Assembly (NCBI RefSeq): GCF_016805305.1
Contig: NZ_JAERQN010000004.1
Span: 496,001-560,000, forward strand
Reading direction: 5' to 3'
Origin: Falsiroseomonas ponticola
Lineage (GTDB): Bacteria; Pseudomonadota; Alphaproteobacteria; Acetobacterales; Acetobacteraceae
Length of the DNA: 64,000 bases
Of this stretch, positions 1-8,197 are shown one piece after another. Under the pieces are notes generated by a model. That model saw only the letters and a program-made list of their open reading frames with translations, was not told where the DNA came from and searched no databases. Every line of letters starts with the position of its first letter. The first letter of the stretch is position 1. The translations under genes and the position numbers were made by a program.

Positions 1-189
1 GTGCAGCGCGCGGCGCACCGTGGCGCGCGGCAACTCCACCGCCCGCGCGGCCTCCGCCAGCGTCATCTGCCGGCGCTCCGGCCCGAAGGCCTGCAGCACC
101 GCCAGGCCCCGCGCCAGCGCCTCCAGGAAGTCGGCACCATGGCCGGCCTCGCGACGCCGCGCCGCATGCTCATCCCCGATCCGGGGCAT
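1..189 (-). CDS. IclR-family transcriptional regulator, N-terminal part (cut by window edge)
   Basis: Reading leftward from an ATG at 189, 63 codons run off the window start. The visible part has the IclR layout: a polar N-terminus, then FLEALARGLAVLQAFG and a helix-turn-helix with MTLAEAARAVELPRATVRR. This is the DNA-binding winged-helix domain of PcaR/PobR-type IclR regulators; the ligand-binding domain lies outside the window. It is transcribed away from the Rieske oxygenase operon with only 93 bp between the two starts, so it is the probable regulator of that operon (inference from position). Confident in the family, not in the ligand. Confidence 0.85.
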   Translation of the reverse strand, partial: MPRIGDEHAARRREAGHGADFLEALARGLAVLQAFGPERRQMTLAEAARAVELPRATVRRALH

Positions 190-207
190 GGACCCTCCAA
201 CACTGTC

Positions 208-237
208 TTGCCGCCGCTTCCGGCTTGCCCCTATCAT
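208..237 (+). promoter_or_regulatory. Candidate sigma70-like promoter for the Rieske/GS/ABC operon
   Basis: TTGCCG (208-213), an 18-bp spacer and TATCAT (232-237) lie about 45 bp ahead of the GTG start at 283, inside the divergent gap to the IclR gene. The hexamers match the consensus only partly, so this is a candidate. Confidence 0.35.
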
Positions 238-246
238 CGCACAGAC

Positions 247-261
247 GTTCGGTCAGTGAAC
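247..261. promoter_or_regulatory. Inverted repeat GTTC-N7-GAAC, candidate IclR operator
   Basis: GTTC at 247-250 and GAAC at 258-261 flank seven bases, just downstream of the candidate -10 box and upstream of the Shine-Dalgarno sequence of the Rieske gene. IclR proteins bind short palindromes in such divergent gaps. With only four paired bases per arm this could arise by chance. Confidence 0.3.
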
Positions 262-282
262 ACCTGTCCAGGAGCAAAGCCT

Positions 283-1605
283 GTGATCAGTGCGGAACAG
301 AATGAACGGCTGACCCGCGTCGGCCCCGGCACGCCGGGCGGCCGCGTGCTGCGCCACTACTGGCAGCCCATCGCCCTGGTCGATGAGCTGGACGGCAAGC
401 GCCCCGTCCGCCCCGTCCGCGCGCTGGGCCAGGATTTCGTGCTGTTCCGCGACGAACAGGGTCGCATCGGCCTGCTGGACCGGGACTGCCCGCACCGCAA
501 TGCCGACCTGGCCTTCGGGCGGCTGGAGGATGGCGGCCTGCGCTGCCCCTTCCATGGCTGGCTCTTCGACGTGACGGGGAAGTGCCTGGAGACGCCGGCG
601 GAGCCCGAAGGCAGCACGCTCTGCACCCGCATCAAGCAGCGCAGCTACCCCGTGGAAATCCGCAGCGGCATCGTCTTCGCCTATCTCGGTGAGGGTGCGG
701 CGCCCCCCTTCCCCGCCTTCGACTGCTTCGCCGCGCCCGATACCCACACCTTCGCCTTCAAGGGCCTGATCGAGTGCAACTGGCTGCAGGCGCTGGAGGT
801 CGGCATCGACCCCGCCCATGCCAGCTTCCTGCATCGCTTCTTCGACGATGGCGACGAGAAGGAGGCGTACGGCAAGCAGTTCCGCGCCACCAGCGACGGC
901 TCCGATTTGCCGATGACTTACGTCCTGCGCGAATTCCCGCGCCCGCGGATCGAGGTGGACAACACGCCCTACGGCCTGCGCGTCACCGCGCTGCGCAGCA
1001 TCAACGACGCGACGACGCATGTGCGCGTCACGAACCTGTTCTTCCCCCAGGCCTTCGTCATCCCGATGAGCGCGGAGATGACCATCACCCAGTGGCACAT
1101 GCCGGTCGATGACACGCGCTGCTACTGGATCGCGATCTTCACCAGCTTCGCCGGCCCGGTGGACCGCGCCCGCATGCGCGCGCAGCGGCTGGAGAACTAT
1201 TCCCTGCCCGACTACCTCCCGAAGAAGGGCCGGCAGAACGACTACGGCTTCGACCCCGATGAGCAGGCCAGCAAGACCTATACGGGCATGGGCGAGGACA
1301 TCAACGTCCATGACCAATGGGCCGTGGAGTCGCAAGGCGCCATCCAGGACCGCACCCGCGAAACCCTCGCCAGCAGCGACAAGGCCATCGCCGCCAATCG
1401 CCGCCTGCTGATGCGCGCCATGGCGGCCGTCGAGGAGGGCAAGCGCCCCGCACTGCTGCAGGAAGAGACAACGGCGGACCTCACCGGCCCCGGCACCATC
1501 GACACCATGGCCCCCGCCACGACGTGGGAGAGCCATTGGCGCCAGGCGGTGGAACGCCGCCGCGGCGCCGCGCCCTGGGCGCCCCCGGCCCTCGCCGCCG
1601 AATGA
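283..1605 (+). CDS. Rieske [2Fe-2S] aromatic-ring oxygenase, alpha-subunit type
   Basis: A 440-residue oxygenase of the phthalate-dioxygenase-like class. The Rieske cluster ligands are intact: C69-P-H71 and C88-P-F-H91. The mononuclear iron site is also present as D176-x2-H179-x4-H184, so the enzyme should hydroxylate or demethylate its substrate using electrons from a separate reductase. The start is GTG at 283, chosen because AGGAG lies about 8 bp upstream and the protein then begins just before the conserved Rieske fold; the open frame runs further upstream without a ribosome site. The stop overlaps the next ATG (ATGA), so it is translationally coupled to the GS-like gene. No small subunit or reductase is in view. 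The substrate is unknown. Confidence 0.9.
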   Translation: MISAEQNERLTRVGPGTPGGRVLRHYWQPIALVDELDGKRPVRPVRALGQDFVLFRDEQGRIGLLDRDCPHRNADLAFGRLEDGGLRCPFHGWLFDVTGKCLETPAEPEGSTLCTRIKQRSYPVEIRSGIVFAYLGEGAAPPFPAFDCFAAPDTHTFAFKGLIECNWLQALEVGIDPAHASFLHRFFDDGDEKEAYGKQFRATSDGSDLPMTYVLREFPRPRIEVDNTPYGLRVTALRSINDATTHVRVTNLFFPQAFVIPMSAEMTITQWHMPVDDTRCYWIAIFTSFAGPVDRARMRAQRLENYSLPDYLPKKGRQNDYGFDPDEQASKTYTGMGEDINVHDQWAVESQGAIQDRTRETLASSDKAIAANRRLLMRAMAAVEEGKRPALLQEETTADLTGPGTIDTMAPATTWESHWRQAVERRRGAAPWAPPALAAE

Positions 1606-3026
1606 ACTTCGCTGACCGATACGGCCTGACCACGGCCGAGGCGCGGGCGGACGTCCTCGACCGCATCGCGGAAGAGGGCATCGAGGTCGTGCGCCTCGCC
1701 TGGCCCGACCAGCACGGCATCCTGCGCGGCAAGACGATCGTCGCCAGCGAGGTCGCGCGCGCCCTCGAATCCGGCGTCGCGATGACGACGACGCTGCTGC
1801 TGAAGGACACCTCGCACCGCACCGTCTTCCCGGTGTGGAGCGCGGGCGGGGGCCTCGGCGAACGCGCGCTGGAAGGCGCCGCGGATGCGCTGCTGGTGCC
1901 GGATCCCGCCAGCTTCCGCCGCCTGCCCTGGGCGCCCCACACCGGCTGGATGCAATGCGAGGCCTACTACCAGGATGGCCGAATCGTCCCCTTCTCCACC
2001 CGCCACCTGCTGCAGCAGCAGATCGCGAAGGCGGAGGCGCTGGGCTTCGACTACGTCACGGGCCTCGAGGTCGAGTTCCACCTGTTCCGCGTGACCAACC
2101 CGCGCATGGCACCGGAGGATTCCGGCCAGCCCGGCATGCCGCCCGACGTCTCCCTGCTGACGCAGGGCTACAACTACCTGACCGAGCTTCGCTACGACCA
2201 GCTCGACCCGGCGCTCGAGATCCTGCGGCGCGAGATCCAGGCCCTCGGCCTGCCGCTGCGCTCCATGGAAGTGGAGTTCGGGCCGAGCCAGGTGGAGTTC
2301 ACCTTCGCCGCGCAGGATGCGCTGGCCAGCGCGGACCTGATGATCCTGTTCCGCTCCGCGGTGAAGCAGGTGGCGCGGCGGCATGGCTACCACGCGACCT
2401 TCATGTGCCGCCCGCGCATCCCCAACGTGATGAGCAGCGGCTGGCACCTGCACCAGTCGCTGAAATCCCGCGCCACCGGCCGCAACGCTTTCGCGACGGA
2501 GGGCGATGAGTTGCTGTCGCCGACAGCGAAGCACTTCCTCGGCGGGCTGCTGGCGGAAGCGCGTGCCGCGGCGGCCTTCGCGACGCCGACGCTGAACGGC
2601 TATCGCCGCTACCGCCCGAACAGCCTGGCGCCGGATCGCGCGATCTGGGGCATCGACAATCGCGGCGTCATGCTCCGCGCCCTCGGCACCCCCGGCGACA
2701 GCGCGACGCGGATCGAGAACCGCGTCGGCGAGCCCGCCGCCAACCCCTATCTCTACATGGCGTCGCAGCTCGCCTTCGGCCTGCACGGCATCGCGACAGA
2801 GGCCGACCCCGGCCCGCCCGCCGACACGCCCTATGAGACCAAGGCCGCGCCCCTGCCGCGCAACCTGGGCGAGGCGCTGTCGGCGCTGGAAGCCAGCACC
2901 GTCGCGCGCGAGGCCTTCGGCAGCGCCTTCATCGACTACTACCTCCGCCTCAAGCGCGCGGAGATCGCCCGGTTCGAGGCCGAGGTCTCGGAGTGGGAAC
3001 AGCGGGAATACTTCGAACTATTCTGA
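1602..3026 (+). CDS. Glutamine-synthetase-family ligase (possible gamma-glutamyl-amine synthetase)
   Basis: A 474-residue member of the GS fold: an N-terminal beta-grasp part and a catalytic part with LEVEFHLF and MEVEFGPSQVEF (metal-binding glutamates), SGWHLHQSL, and NRGVMLRALG followed by RIENRVGEPAANPYLY (ATP and glutamate site). It lacks the C-terminal adenylylation context of GlnA and is divergent, as are PuuA, GlnT and the aniline-pathway GS-like proteins that attach glutamate to an amine. The ATG overlaps the Rieske stop by four bases. Pairing with a Rieske oxygenase recalls aniline dioxygenase clusters, where a GS-like protein first makes a gamma-glutamyl anilide; that role here is inference. 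Confidence 0.85.
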   Translation: MNFADRYGLTTAEARADVLDRIAEEGIEVVRLAWPDQHGILRGKTIVASEVARALESGVAMTTTLLLKDTSHRTVFPVWSAGGGLGERALEGAADALLVPDPASFRRLPWAPHTGWMQCEAYYQDGRIVPFSTRHLLQQQIAKAEALGFDYVTGLEVEFHLFRVTNPRMAPEDSGQPGMPPDVSLLTQGYNYLTELRYDQLDPALEILRREIQALGLPLRSMEVEFGPSQVEFTFAAQDALASADLMILFRSAVKQVARRHGYHATFMCRPRIPNVMSSGWHLHQSLKSRATGRNAFATEGDELLSPTAKHFLGGLLAEARAAAAFATPTLNGYRRYRPNSLAPDRAIWGIDNRGVMLRALGTPGDSATRIENRVGEPAANPYLYMASQLAFGLHGIATEADPGPPADTPYETKAAPLPRNLGEALSALEASTVAREAFGSAFIDYYLRLKRAEIARFEAEVSEWEQREYFELF

Positions 3027-3068
3027 GGGCGGAAAACGCCGCACGGATTCCTCTGGTTGGAAGACACG

Positions 3069-3842
3069 ATGCGGTTCCTGGAACTGGATGAGGTCACGAA
3101 GGAATACCCGACGCGCGGCGGCAAGCCGGCGCGCGTGATGGATCGCGTCTCGCTCGCGGTGCGGGAGGGCGAGTTCCTCGCGGTGCTGGGCCCCTCGGGC
3201 TGTGGCAAATCGACGCTGTTGCAGATGGCGGCAGGCCTGCTGCCGCCCACCAGCGGCCGCGTGCGCCTCGCCGGCCGCGCCGTCACGGCGCCGCCGCCCG
3301 AAGCGGTCTATGTCTTCCAGCAATACAGCCGGTCCCTGCTGCCCTGGCGCAGCGTGCGGGACAATGTCGCCTTCGCCACCGAACACCGCCTCGGCCGCCG
3401 CCGAGCGCGTGAGGCCGCGGACGAACCGCTGAAGCTCGTCGGCCTCGACGGTTTCGGCGACCACTTCCCCTGGCAGTTGTCGGGCGGCATGCAGCAGCGC
3501 GTGGCCATCGCCCGCGCTTTGGCCGCCGAGCCCGCCATGCTGCTGATGGACGAACCCTTCAGCGCGGTGGACGCGCTGACGCGGCTCGACCTGCAATCCC
3601 TCGTGCTCGACATCTGGTCCCGCCGCCGCCTGACCGTGATGCTGGTGACGCATGACGTGGAGGAGGCGATCCAGCTCGCCGACCGCATCATCGTCCTCAC
3701 CAACCGCCCGACCACGGTGGCGGAGGAGATCGAGGTCGCCCTGCCCCGCCCGCGCGACCCCATCGCCACCCGCGAACACCCACGCTTCCTCGAACTCCGG
3801 CACCATCTGCTGGAAAGGCTGCTGGCGCGTCATGCGGGTTGA
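3069..3842 (+). CDS. ABC transporter ATP-binding protein, nitrate/sulfonate/taurine (SsuB/TauB) type
   Basis: A 257-residue ATPase with all nucleotide-binding motifs: Walker A GPSGCGKST (41-49), Q-loop QQYSRSLLPW, signature LSGGMQQR (137-144), Walker B ending LLMDEP (D161, E162) and switch histidine H195. It powers import through the two permeases that follow. ATG 3069 is preferred, with GGAAG six bases upstream; an in-frame TTG at 3057 is the alternative. It overlaps the next gene by 11 bases and follows the GS-like gene after 42 bases, so it belongs to the same operon. Confidence 0.92.
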   Translation: MRFLELDEVTKEYPTRGGKPARVMDRVSLAVREGEFLAVLGPSGCGKSTLLQMAAGLLPPTSGRVRLAGRAVTAPPPEAVYVFQQYSRSLLPWRSVRDNVAFATEHRLGRRRAREAADEPLKLVGLDGFGDHFPWQLSGGMQQRVAIARALAAEPAMLLMDEPFSAVDALTRLDLQSLVLDIWSRRRLTVMLVTHDVEEAIQLADRIIVLTNRPTTVAEEIEVALPRPRDPIATREHPRFLELRHHLLERLLARHAG

Positions 3843-4593
3843 CCGCCTGCTGGCGCCGCTCCCCGGCCTGCTGGTGCTGGCCGCGCTGCTGCTGGGCCTG
3901 GAATGGGCCGTCGAGGCCGGCCTCATCCGCCGCGCCCTGATGCCGGCACCCAGCACCATCGCGCTGCGGCTCTGGGACCTGCTGGCCAGCGGCGACGCGC
4001 TGGCGCCGCTGCTGCAGACGCTGCGCCTGGTCTTCACCGGCTTCGCCATCGGCAGCGCCATCGGCATCGCGGCGGGCCTCGCCATGGGCTGGTGGCCATC
4101 CGTCTTCCGGCTGCTGGAGCCGCTGGTGGAGCTGGTGCGCCCGATTCCGAAATCCGCGCTGGTGCCGCCGCTGATGCTCTTCCTCGGCATCGGCTTCGCC
4201 ATGAAGGTCACCTCCGTCGCGCTGGTCGTCACCTTCCCCGTGCTGGTGAACACGCTGCAGGGCGTGCGCGGCGTGGACCGCGTGATGCTGGATGCCGCGC
4301 GCACCCATGGCTGGCCCGCGCGCCACACGCTGCTGCACCTGGTCCTGCCCGCCGCGCTGCCGCTGGTGCTGGCGGGCATGCGCATCAGCCTCGGCCTCGC
4401 CATGGTGCTGGCCTTGCTGTCGGAGATGCTGGCCGGGGAGGGCGGCCTCGGCTTCCTCATCCTCGACATGCAGCGGAGTTTCCGCGTGCGCGACATGTAT
4501 GCCTGGCTCGTCATCCTCGCCGTGCTGGGCCTCGCGCTGAACTGGCTTTTCGTCCTCGCCGAACGTCGCGCGCTGCACTGGCAGCGGCGCTGA
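3832..4593 (+). CDS. ABC transporter permease 1 (SsuC/TauC type)
   Basis: A 253-residue inner-membrane protein with about six hydrophobic segments and the permease EAA loop near LDAARTHGWPARHTLLHLVLP, which contacts the ATPase. The start ATG at 3832 lies inside the end of the ATPase gene. It resembles the second permease downstream (same length, both carry ELVRPIPKSALVPP or ELLRPIPVPAVIPP and NTLQGV), so the pair probably forms a heterodimeric channel. The imported compound is unknown. Confidence 0.88.
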   Translation: MRVDRLLAPLPGLLVLAALLLGLEWAVEAGLIRRALMPAPSTIALRLWDLLASGDALAPLLQTLRLVFTGFAIGSAIGIAAGLAMGWWPSVFRLLEPLVELVRPIPKSALVPPLMLFLGIGFAMKVTSVALVVTFPVLVNTLQGVRGVDRVMLDAARTHGWPARHTLLHLVLPAALPLVLAGMRISLGLAMVLALLSEMLAGEGGLGFLILDMQRSFRVRDMYAWLVILAVLGLALNWLFVLAERRALHWQRR

Positions 4594-4607
4594 ACAGGAG
4601 ACATCGC

Positions 4608-5573
4608 ATGAGCCTCACCCGCCGCACCGCCCTCGCTGCCGCGCTCGCCACGCCGCTCGCCGCCCCCGCCTTCGCGCAGGGCGCGCTGACGCGCATGCGC
4701 GTCTCCGTCATCCCCGTGCTGGACGTGGCTCCGCTGCACGCCGCCATCCGTGAAGGCTATTTCGCCGCGGAGGGGATCGAGATCGACACCTCCACCACCG
4801 CAGGCGGCGCCACCGGCCTGCCGGGGCTCGTCGCCGGGCAGTTCCGCGTCGTCTTCTCCAACGTCGTCTCCATCATGCTCGGCGTGCGGGAGGGGCTGGA
4901 TTTCCGCTTCGTCTCCGGTGCCTCCCGCGCCAAGGACAGCCCGCCGGACATCCTGGCGCTGCTGGTGCGCAAGGGCAGCGGCATCCGGACGGGCCGCGAC
5001 CTCGAAGGCAAGCGCCTGGCCTCCAACACCCGCAACAACATCGTCTGGCTGCGCGGCATGGCCTGGGTGGAGAAGACCGGCGGCGACTGGCGCCGCGTCA
5101 ACACCGTGGAGGTCCCCTTCCCGCAGATGGCGGATGCGCTGGCCGGCGGCCAGGTGGATGCCGCCATCTTCTCCGAACCCTTCGTCGCCGCCGCCCTCGA
5201 AACCCATGGCGACCGGCTGGAGCGCATCGGCTGGCCGATGAGCGAAACCGCGCCCGGCGGCACCAACGCGCAATACGTCGCCATGGCCGATGATTTGTCC
5301 CGCAATGGCGATCTCTTCGACCGTTTCGGCCGCGCGCTGCACAAGGGCGTGGACTGGGTGAACGAGCGCCAGGGCCAGCCCGCCCTGCTGGAGCTGATCT
5401 CGGCCTTCTCCCGCGTCCCCCTCGCGCGGCTGCAGAACACCGCGCTGCCCGCCTATCCCAAGGCGGTCACATCAGCGGAGCTGGACGAGGTCGTCGCGAC
5501 CATGACGCGCTACGGCCTCGGCGGCCGCTACCCCGCCAGCGCCTCCCTCATCTTCCGCACCGCCCGCGGCTGA
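4608..5573 (+). CDS. ABC transporter periplasmic substrate-binding protein (NMT1/THI5-like, SsuA type)
   Basis: A 321-residue exported protein. The N-terminus MSLTRRTALAAALATPLAAPAFAQ is split here as MSLTRRTALAAALA plus TPLAAPAFAQ: a twin-arginine-looking signal with an AxA cleavage site near residue 23. The mature part has the type-II binding-protein start (VAPLHAAIREGYFAAEGIEI) and the GLVAGQFRVVFSN motif of the nitrate/sulfonate/taurine family. CAGGAG lies eight bases before ATG 4608. Its stop overlaps the ATG of permease 2, showing one operon. Confidence 0.88.
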   Translation: MSLTRRTALAAALATPLAAPAFAQGALTRMRVSVIPVLDVAPLHAAIREGYFAAEGIEIDTSTTAGGATGLPGLVAGQFRVVFSNVVSIMLGVREGLDFRFVSGASRAKDSPPDILALLVRKGSGIRTGRDLEGKRLASNTRNNIVWLRGMAWVEKTGGDWRRVNTVEVPFPQMADALAGGQVDAAIFSEPFVAAALETHGDRLERIGWPMSETAPGGTNAQYVAMADDLSRNGDLFDRFGRALHKGVDWVNERQGQPALLELISAFSRVPLARLQNTALPAYPKAVTSAELDEVVATMTRYGLGGRYPASASLIFRTARG

Positions 5574-6334
5574 TGAAGGTCACCTCCGGCACCTGGCTCA
5601 TCCTCGGCCTGCTGGCGCTGTGGGAGGCCTCCGCCCGGCTCGGCTGGGTGGATTCCCCCAATTGGCCGGCGCTGAGCCAGGTACTGGCGGCGCTGGCGCG
5701 GGACATGGCGACGGGCGAACTCCCCGCGCGCATCGGCGGATCGCTCTGGCGCATGGCCGCCGGGCTGGTGGCGGGTGGCCTAGCGGGGGTGCTGGTCGGC
5801 CTCGCCTTCGCGCTGGTGCCGCTGACGGCCAGGCTCTTCGGCATGCTGGTGGAGCTGCTGCGCCCCATCCCGGTGCCGGCCGTGATCCCGCCGCTGGTGC
5901 TCTTCCTCGGCCTCGATGATCCCATGAAGATCACCGTGGTCGCGCTGACGGTCTTCTTCCCCGTCCTGACCAACACGCTGCAGGGCGTGCAGGCGGTGGA
6001 GCCCGATTCCATCGCCATGGGCCGCACCTTCGGCATCGGCCCGCTCCGCCGCGCTGGCTTCATCATCCTGCCCGCCGCGCTTCCCGCCATCCTCGCCGGC
6101 TTCCGCGTGGCCCTGGCGCTCGCGCTGGTCGTGACCGTGGTGGCGGAGATGATCGCCGGCGAGCAGGGCATCGGCAGCTACCTGGTCCTGATGCAGTTCG
6201 CGGGCCGGGCGCCGGAGATGTATGGCGTGATCGTGCTGCTCGCCGCGCTCGGTTACGCCCTCAACCGAGGCTTCGTCGCCCTTGAACGCCGCCTCATCGC
6301 CTGGTGGTACGCCGCGGGGCGGGAGGTCGCGTAA
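5573..6334 (+). CDS. ABC transporter permease 2 (SsuC/TauC type)
   Basis: A 253-residue membrane protein, paralogous to permease 1, with the EAA-loop region around MGRTFGIGPLRRAGFIILP. The ATG shares its first base with the TGA of the binding-protein gene. Having two distinct SsuC-like permeases on either side of the binding protein suggests a heterodimer rather than the homodimer usual in SsuABC or TauABC systems. Confidence 0.88.
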   Translation: MKVTSGTWLILGLLALWEASARLGWVDSPNWPALSQVLAALARDMATGELPARIGGSLWRMAAGLVAGGLAGVLVGLAFALVPLTARLFGMLVELLRPIPVPAVIPPLVLFLGLDDPMKITVVALTVFFPVLTNTLQGVQAVEPDSIAMGRTFGIGPLRRAGFIILPAALPAILAGFRVALALALVVTVVAEMIAGEQGIGSYLVLMQFAGRAPEMYGVIVLLAALGYALNRGFVALERRLIAWWYAAGREVA

Positions 6335-6393
6335 CCCCTCCCCTATTCCGCGCGAAGCCCTATCTTCAGGCCATCGCGTCGAAAGCATCGCCC

Positions 6394-7350
6394 TTGTCCA
6401 TCGCCCTGCCGAAGCCGCTCCTCCCCGGCAAGTTCCAGGACCCCGTCACGACGCTGAAGGGGGAGCGCCGCGCGACCGTGGCGCTGACGGGGCTGCGCAC
6501 CCTCTGGTTCAACACCGGCACGCTCTGCAACATCACCTGCCAAGGCTGCTACATCGAAAGCAGCCCGCGCAACGACGCGCTTTCCTACCTCTCCGCCGCC
6601 GATGTCACGACCTTCCTGGACGAGGCGGAGGCGGACGGATTGCCACTGGAGGAAGTCGGCTTCACCGGCGGCGAGCCCTTCATGAACCCAGGCCTGGTCC
6701 CGATGCTGGCCGATGTCCTGTCCCGCCCGGGCCTGCGCGCGCTGGTGCTGACCAACGCGATGCAGCCGATGCGACGCTACGCGCAGCCGCTGCTGGATCT
6801 CCGCGACCGCTTCGGCACGGACCGCCTGACGCTCCGCGTCAGCCTCGACCATTTCGAGGCCACCCACCATGACGCCGAACGCGGCGAGGGCAGCTTTGCC
6901 AGGACCATGGAAGGCCTGAGATGGCTCGCCCGCGAGGGTTTTCGCCTGAACGTCGCCGGCCGCGCCAGCTTCGGCGGCCAGGACGAGGCCGCGATGCGCG
7001 CCGGCTTCGCGCAACTCTTCGCCGCCCACGCCATCCCGGTCGAGGCCAGCGACCCGGTGGCGCTGATGCTCTTCCCGGAGATGGATGCCCGGGTGGATGT
7101 GCCGGAGATCACGGAAGCCTGCTGGGGCATCCTCAACAAATCCCCGGACAGCCTGATGTGCGCGTCATCGCGCATGGTGGTGAAGCGCCGCGGCGCCGCC
7201 GCCCCCGCCGTCATCGCCTGCACCCTGCTGCCCTATGACAGCCAGTTCGAGCTGGGCGCCACCCTGGCGGAGGCCGCGCGCCCGGTCGCGCTCAACCACC
7301 CCCATTGCGCCAAGTTCTGCGTGCTCGGCGGGGCCGCCTGCAGCCGCTGA
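6394..7350 (+). CDS. Radical SAM protein with cysteine-rich C-terminus
   Basis: The cluster motif CxxxCxxC is present as C45-N-I-T-C49-Q-G-C52, followed by FTGGEPFMNP (the SAM-binding GGE motif) and a TIM-barrel-like stretch. The last third carries several more cysteines (MCASS, ACTLL, HPHC, KFC, AACSR), as in proteins with an extra iron-sulfur cluster or SPASM-like tail. The start is uncertain: TTG 6394 has GAAAG eight bases upstream; GTG 6304 lies inside the permease gene. The length of about 318 residues fits single-domain radical SAM enzymes. The reaction is unknown; position suggests a link to the upstream transport/catabolic operon, but a 59-base gap separates them. Confidence 0.8.
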   Translation: MSIALPKPLLPGKFQDPVTTLKGERRATVALTGLRTLWFNTGTLCNITCQGCYIESSPRNDALSYLSAADVTTFLDEAEADGLPLEEVGFTGGEPFMNPGLVPMLADVLSRPGLRALVLTNAMQPMRRYAQPLLDLRDRFGTDRLTLRVSLDHFEATHHDAERGEGSFARTMEGLRWLAREGFRLNVAGRASFGGQDEAAMRAGFAQLFAAHAIPVEASDPVALMLFPEMDARVDVPEITEACWGILNKSPDSLMCASSRMVVKRRGAAAPAVIACTLLPYDSQFELGATLAEAARPVALNHPHCAKFCVLGGAACSR

Positions 7351-7465
7351 GCGCCCATCTGGAAGTCGGCGCTCGGTACAGCGGATTTAGCCCTTTTAGT
7401 GCCTTTAGCACCGATTCCGAGGGCCCCCGCCGGGCGCAGGGGTGGCGTTGATGTCCCGAACATAG
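7351..7465. repeat. Intergenic element A between convergent genes (related to element B at 32948-33090)
   Basis: A non-coding, relatively AT-rich patch between the radical SAM gene (+) and the cyclase gene (-). It contains GCGCCCATCTGGAAGTCG (7351-7368), repeated TTTAG words, TTTAGCACCGATTCCG (7404-7419) and GAACATAGCAGGAACA (from 7458). GGAAGTCGGCGCT (7361-7373) and AGCACCGATTCC (7407-7418) form an imperfect inverted repeat, so the transcript can fold. The same words recur in element B, partly in the other orientation. A bidirectional terminator or a small repeat family are both possible. Confidence 0.6.
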
Positions 7466-7507
7466 CAGGAACATCGCGCCGGGGCCAGCGAAACCGGGCC
7501 GCCGCCC

Positions 7508-8197
7508 CTATTCGAAGATGGCCACCGCCCGGATCGGGCTCGCCGTGCCGCCCCGGATCTTCAGCGGGAAGGCGACGAAGCGGAACCGCCCGCGGCCGAC
7601 CAGCGCCTCCAGGTTATACAGGCACTCGATATGCGTGATGCCCCGCTCCGCGCAGGCCATATGCGCCAGGAAATTGGGCTCCCCCTCCGGCGCGGGGCTG
7701 ATCGCCTCCACCCCGAACATGCCGATGCCGCGATCCGCCAGCCAATGCACGCTGTCCAGCGCCAGGCCCGGGAAATCATGCAGGTAGCCCGGCTTGCCGA
7801 GCAGCCTGGCGTTGACCCCCATATGGATCAGCACCGTGTCGCCCGGCCGGATCTCCTGCCCGCTCGCTGCCAGCGCCGCCTCCATCTCCGCCACGGTGAT
7901 GGCGTGCTTGAGCGGCACATGGGACAGGTCCAGGCAGATGCCCTGCGTGTAGAATTTCTCCAGCGGCACCTGGTCGATGGAGGCCGCGCCCGGGCGCGGG
8001 TCGAAATGCACCGGCGCGTCCACATGCGTCCCCGCATGGTCGCTCATCGCCAGCGACATCGCCTTGCTGCTGAAGGTGGTCTTGCCCGCCACCTTCTTCT
8101 CGCCGTGGTCGTTCCACACCGTCATCACCACCGGCGGGTGGGAAGGGTGGGTCTGCGTCCGGTGGAAGATCTCCCGGCTCAGATCGACGAATTCCAT
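7508..8197 (-). CDS. Cyclase-family metal-dependent hydrolase (kynurenine-formamidase-like)
   Basis: A 229-residue protein of the cyclase family (PF04199). The metal-binding signature is seen as H54-AGT-H58-V-D60 followed by APVH64F, and the family glutamate/histidine region near HIECLYNLEAL. Members hydrolyse amide or ester bonds, such as N-formylkynurenine. The ATG at 8197 is preceded by a GGGGAGGGG ribosome site. An open frame continues upstream, antisense to the GST gene, but is ordinary high-GC read-through. It diverges from the GST gene with 96 bp between starts. Confidence 0.85.
   Translation of the reverse strand: MEFVDLSREIFHRTQTHPSHPPVVMTVWNDHGEKKVAGKTTFSSKAMSLAMSDHAGTHVDAPVHFDPRPGAASIDQVPLEKFYTQGICLDLSHVPLKHAITVAEMEAALAASGQEIRPGDTVLIHMGVNARLLGKPGYLHDFPGLALDSVHWLADRGIGMFGVEAISPAPEGEPNFLAHMACAERGITHIECLYNLEALVGRGRFRFVAFPLKIRGGTASPIRAVAIFE

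Noticed and set aside
1..282. Extended N-terminus of the Rieske oxygenase from position 1
   Set aside because: The upstream codons are antisense to the IclR gene and outside the Rieske fold; GTG 283 has a good ribosome site.
3018..5342. Very long open frame on the minus strand across the ABC transporter genes
   Set aside because: It is antisense to three well-supported genes, has an Arg/Gln/Gly-rich nonsense composition and no family features. Such frames are common in high-GC DNA. The same reasoning removed many other antisense frames across the window.
7351..7465. tRNA remnant or attachment site
   Set aside because: No cloverleaf, CCA-ready 3' end or T-loop sequence could be formed, and no integrase is nearby.
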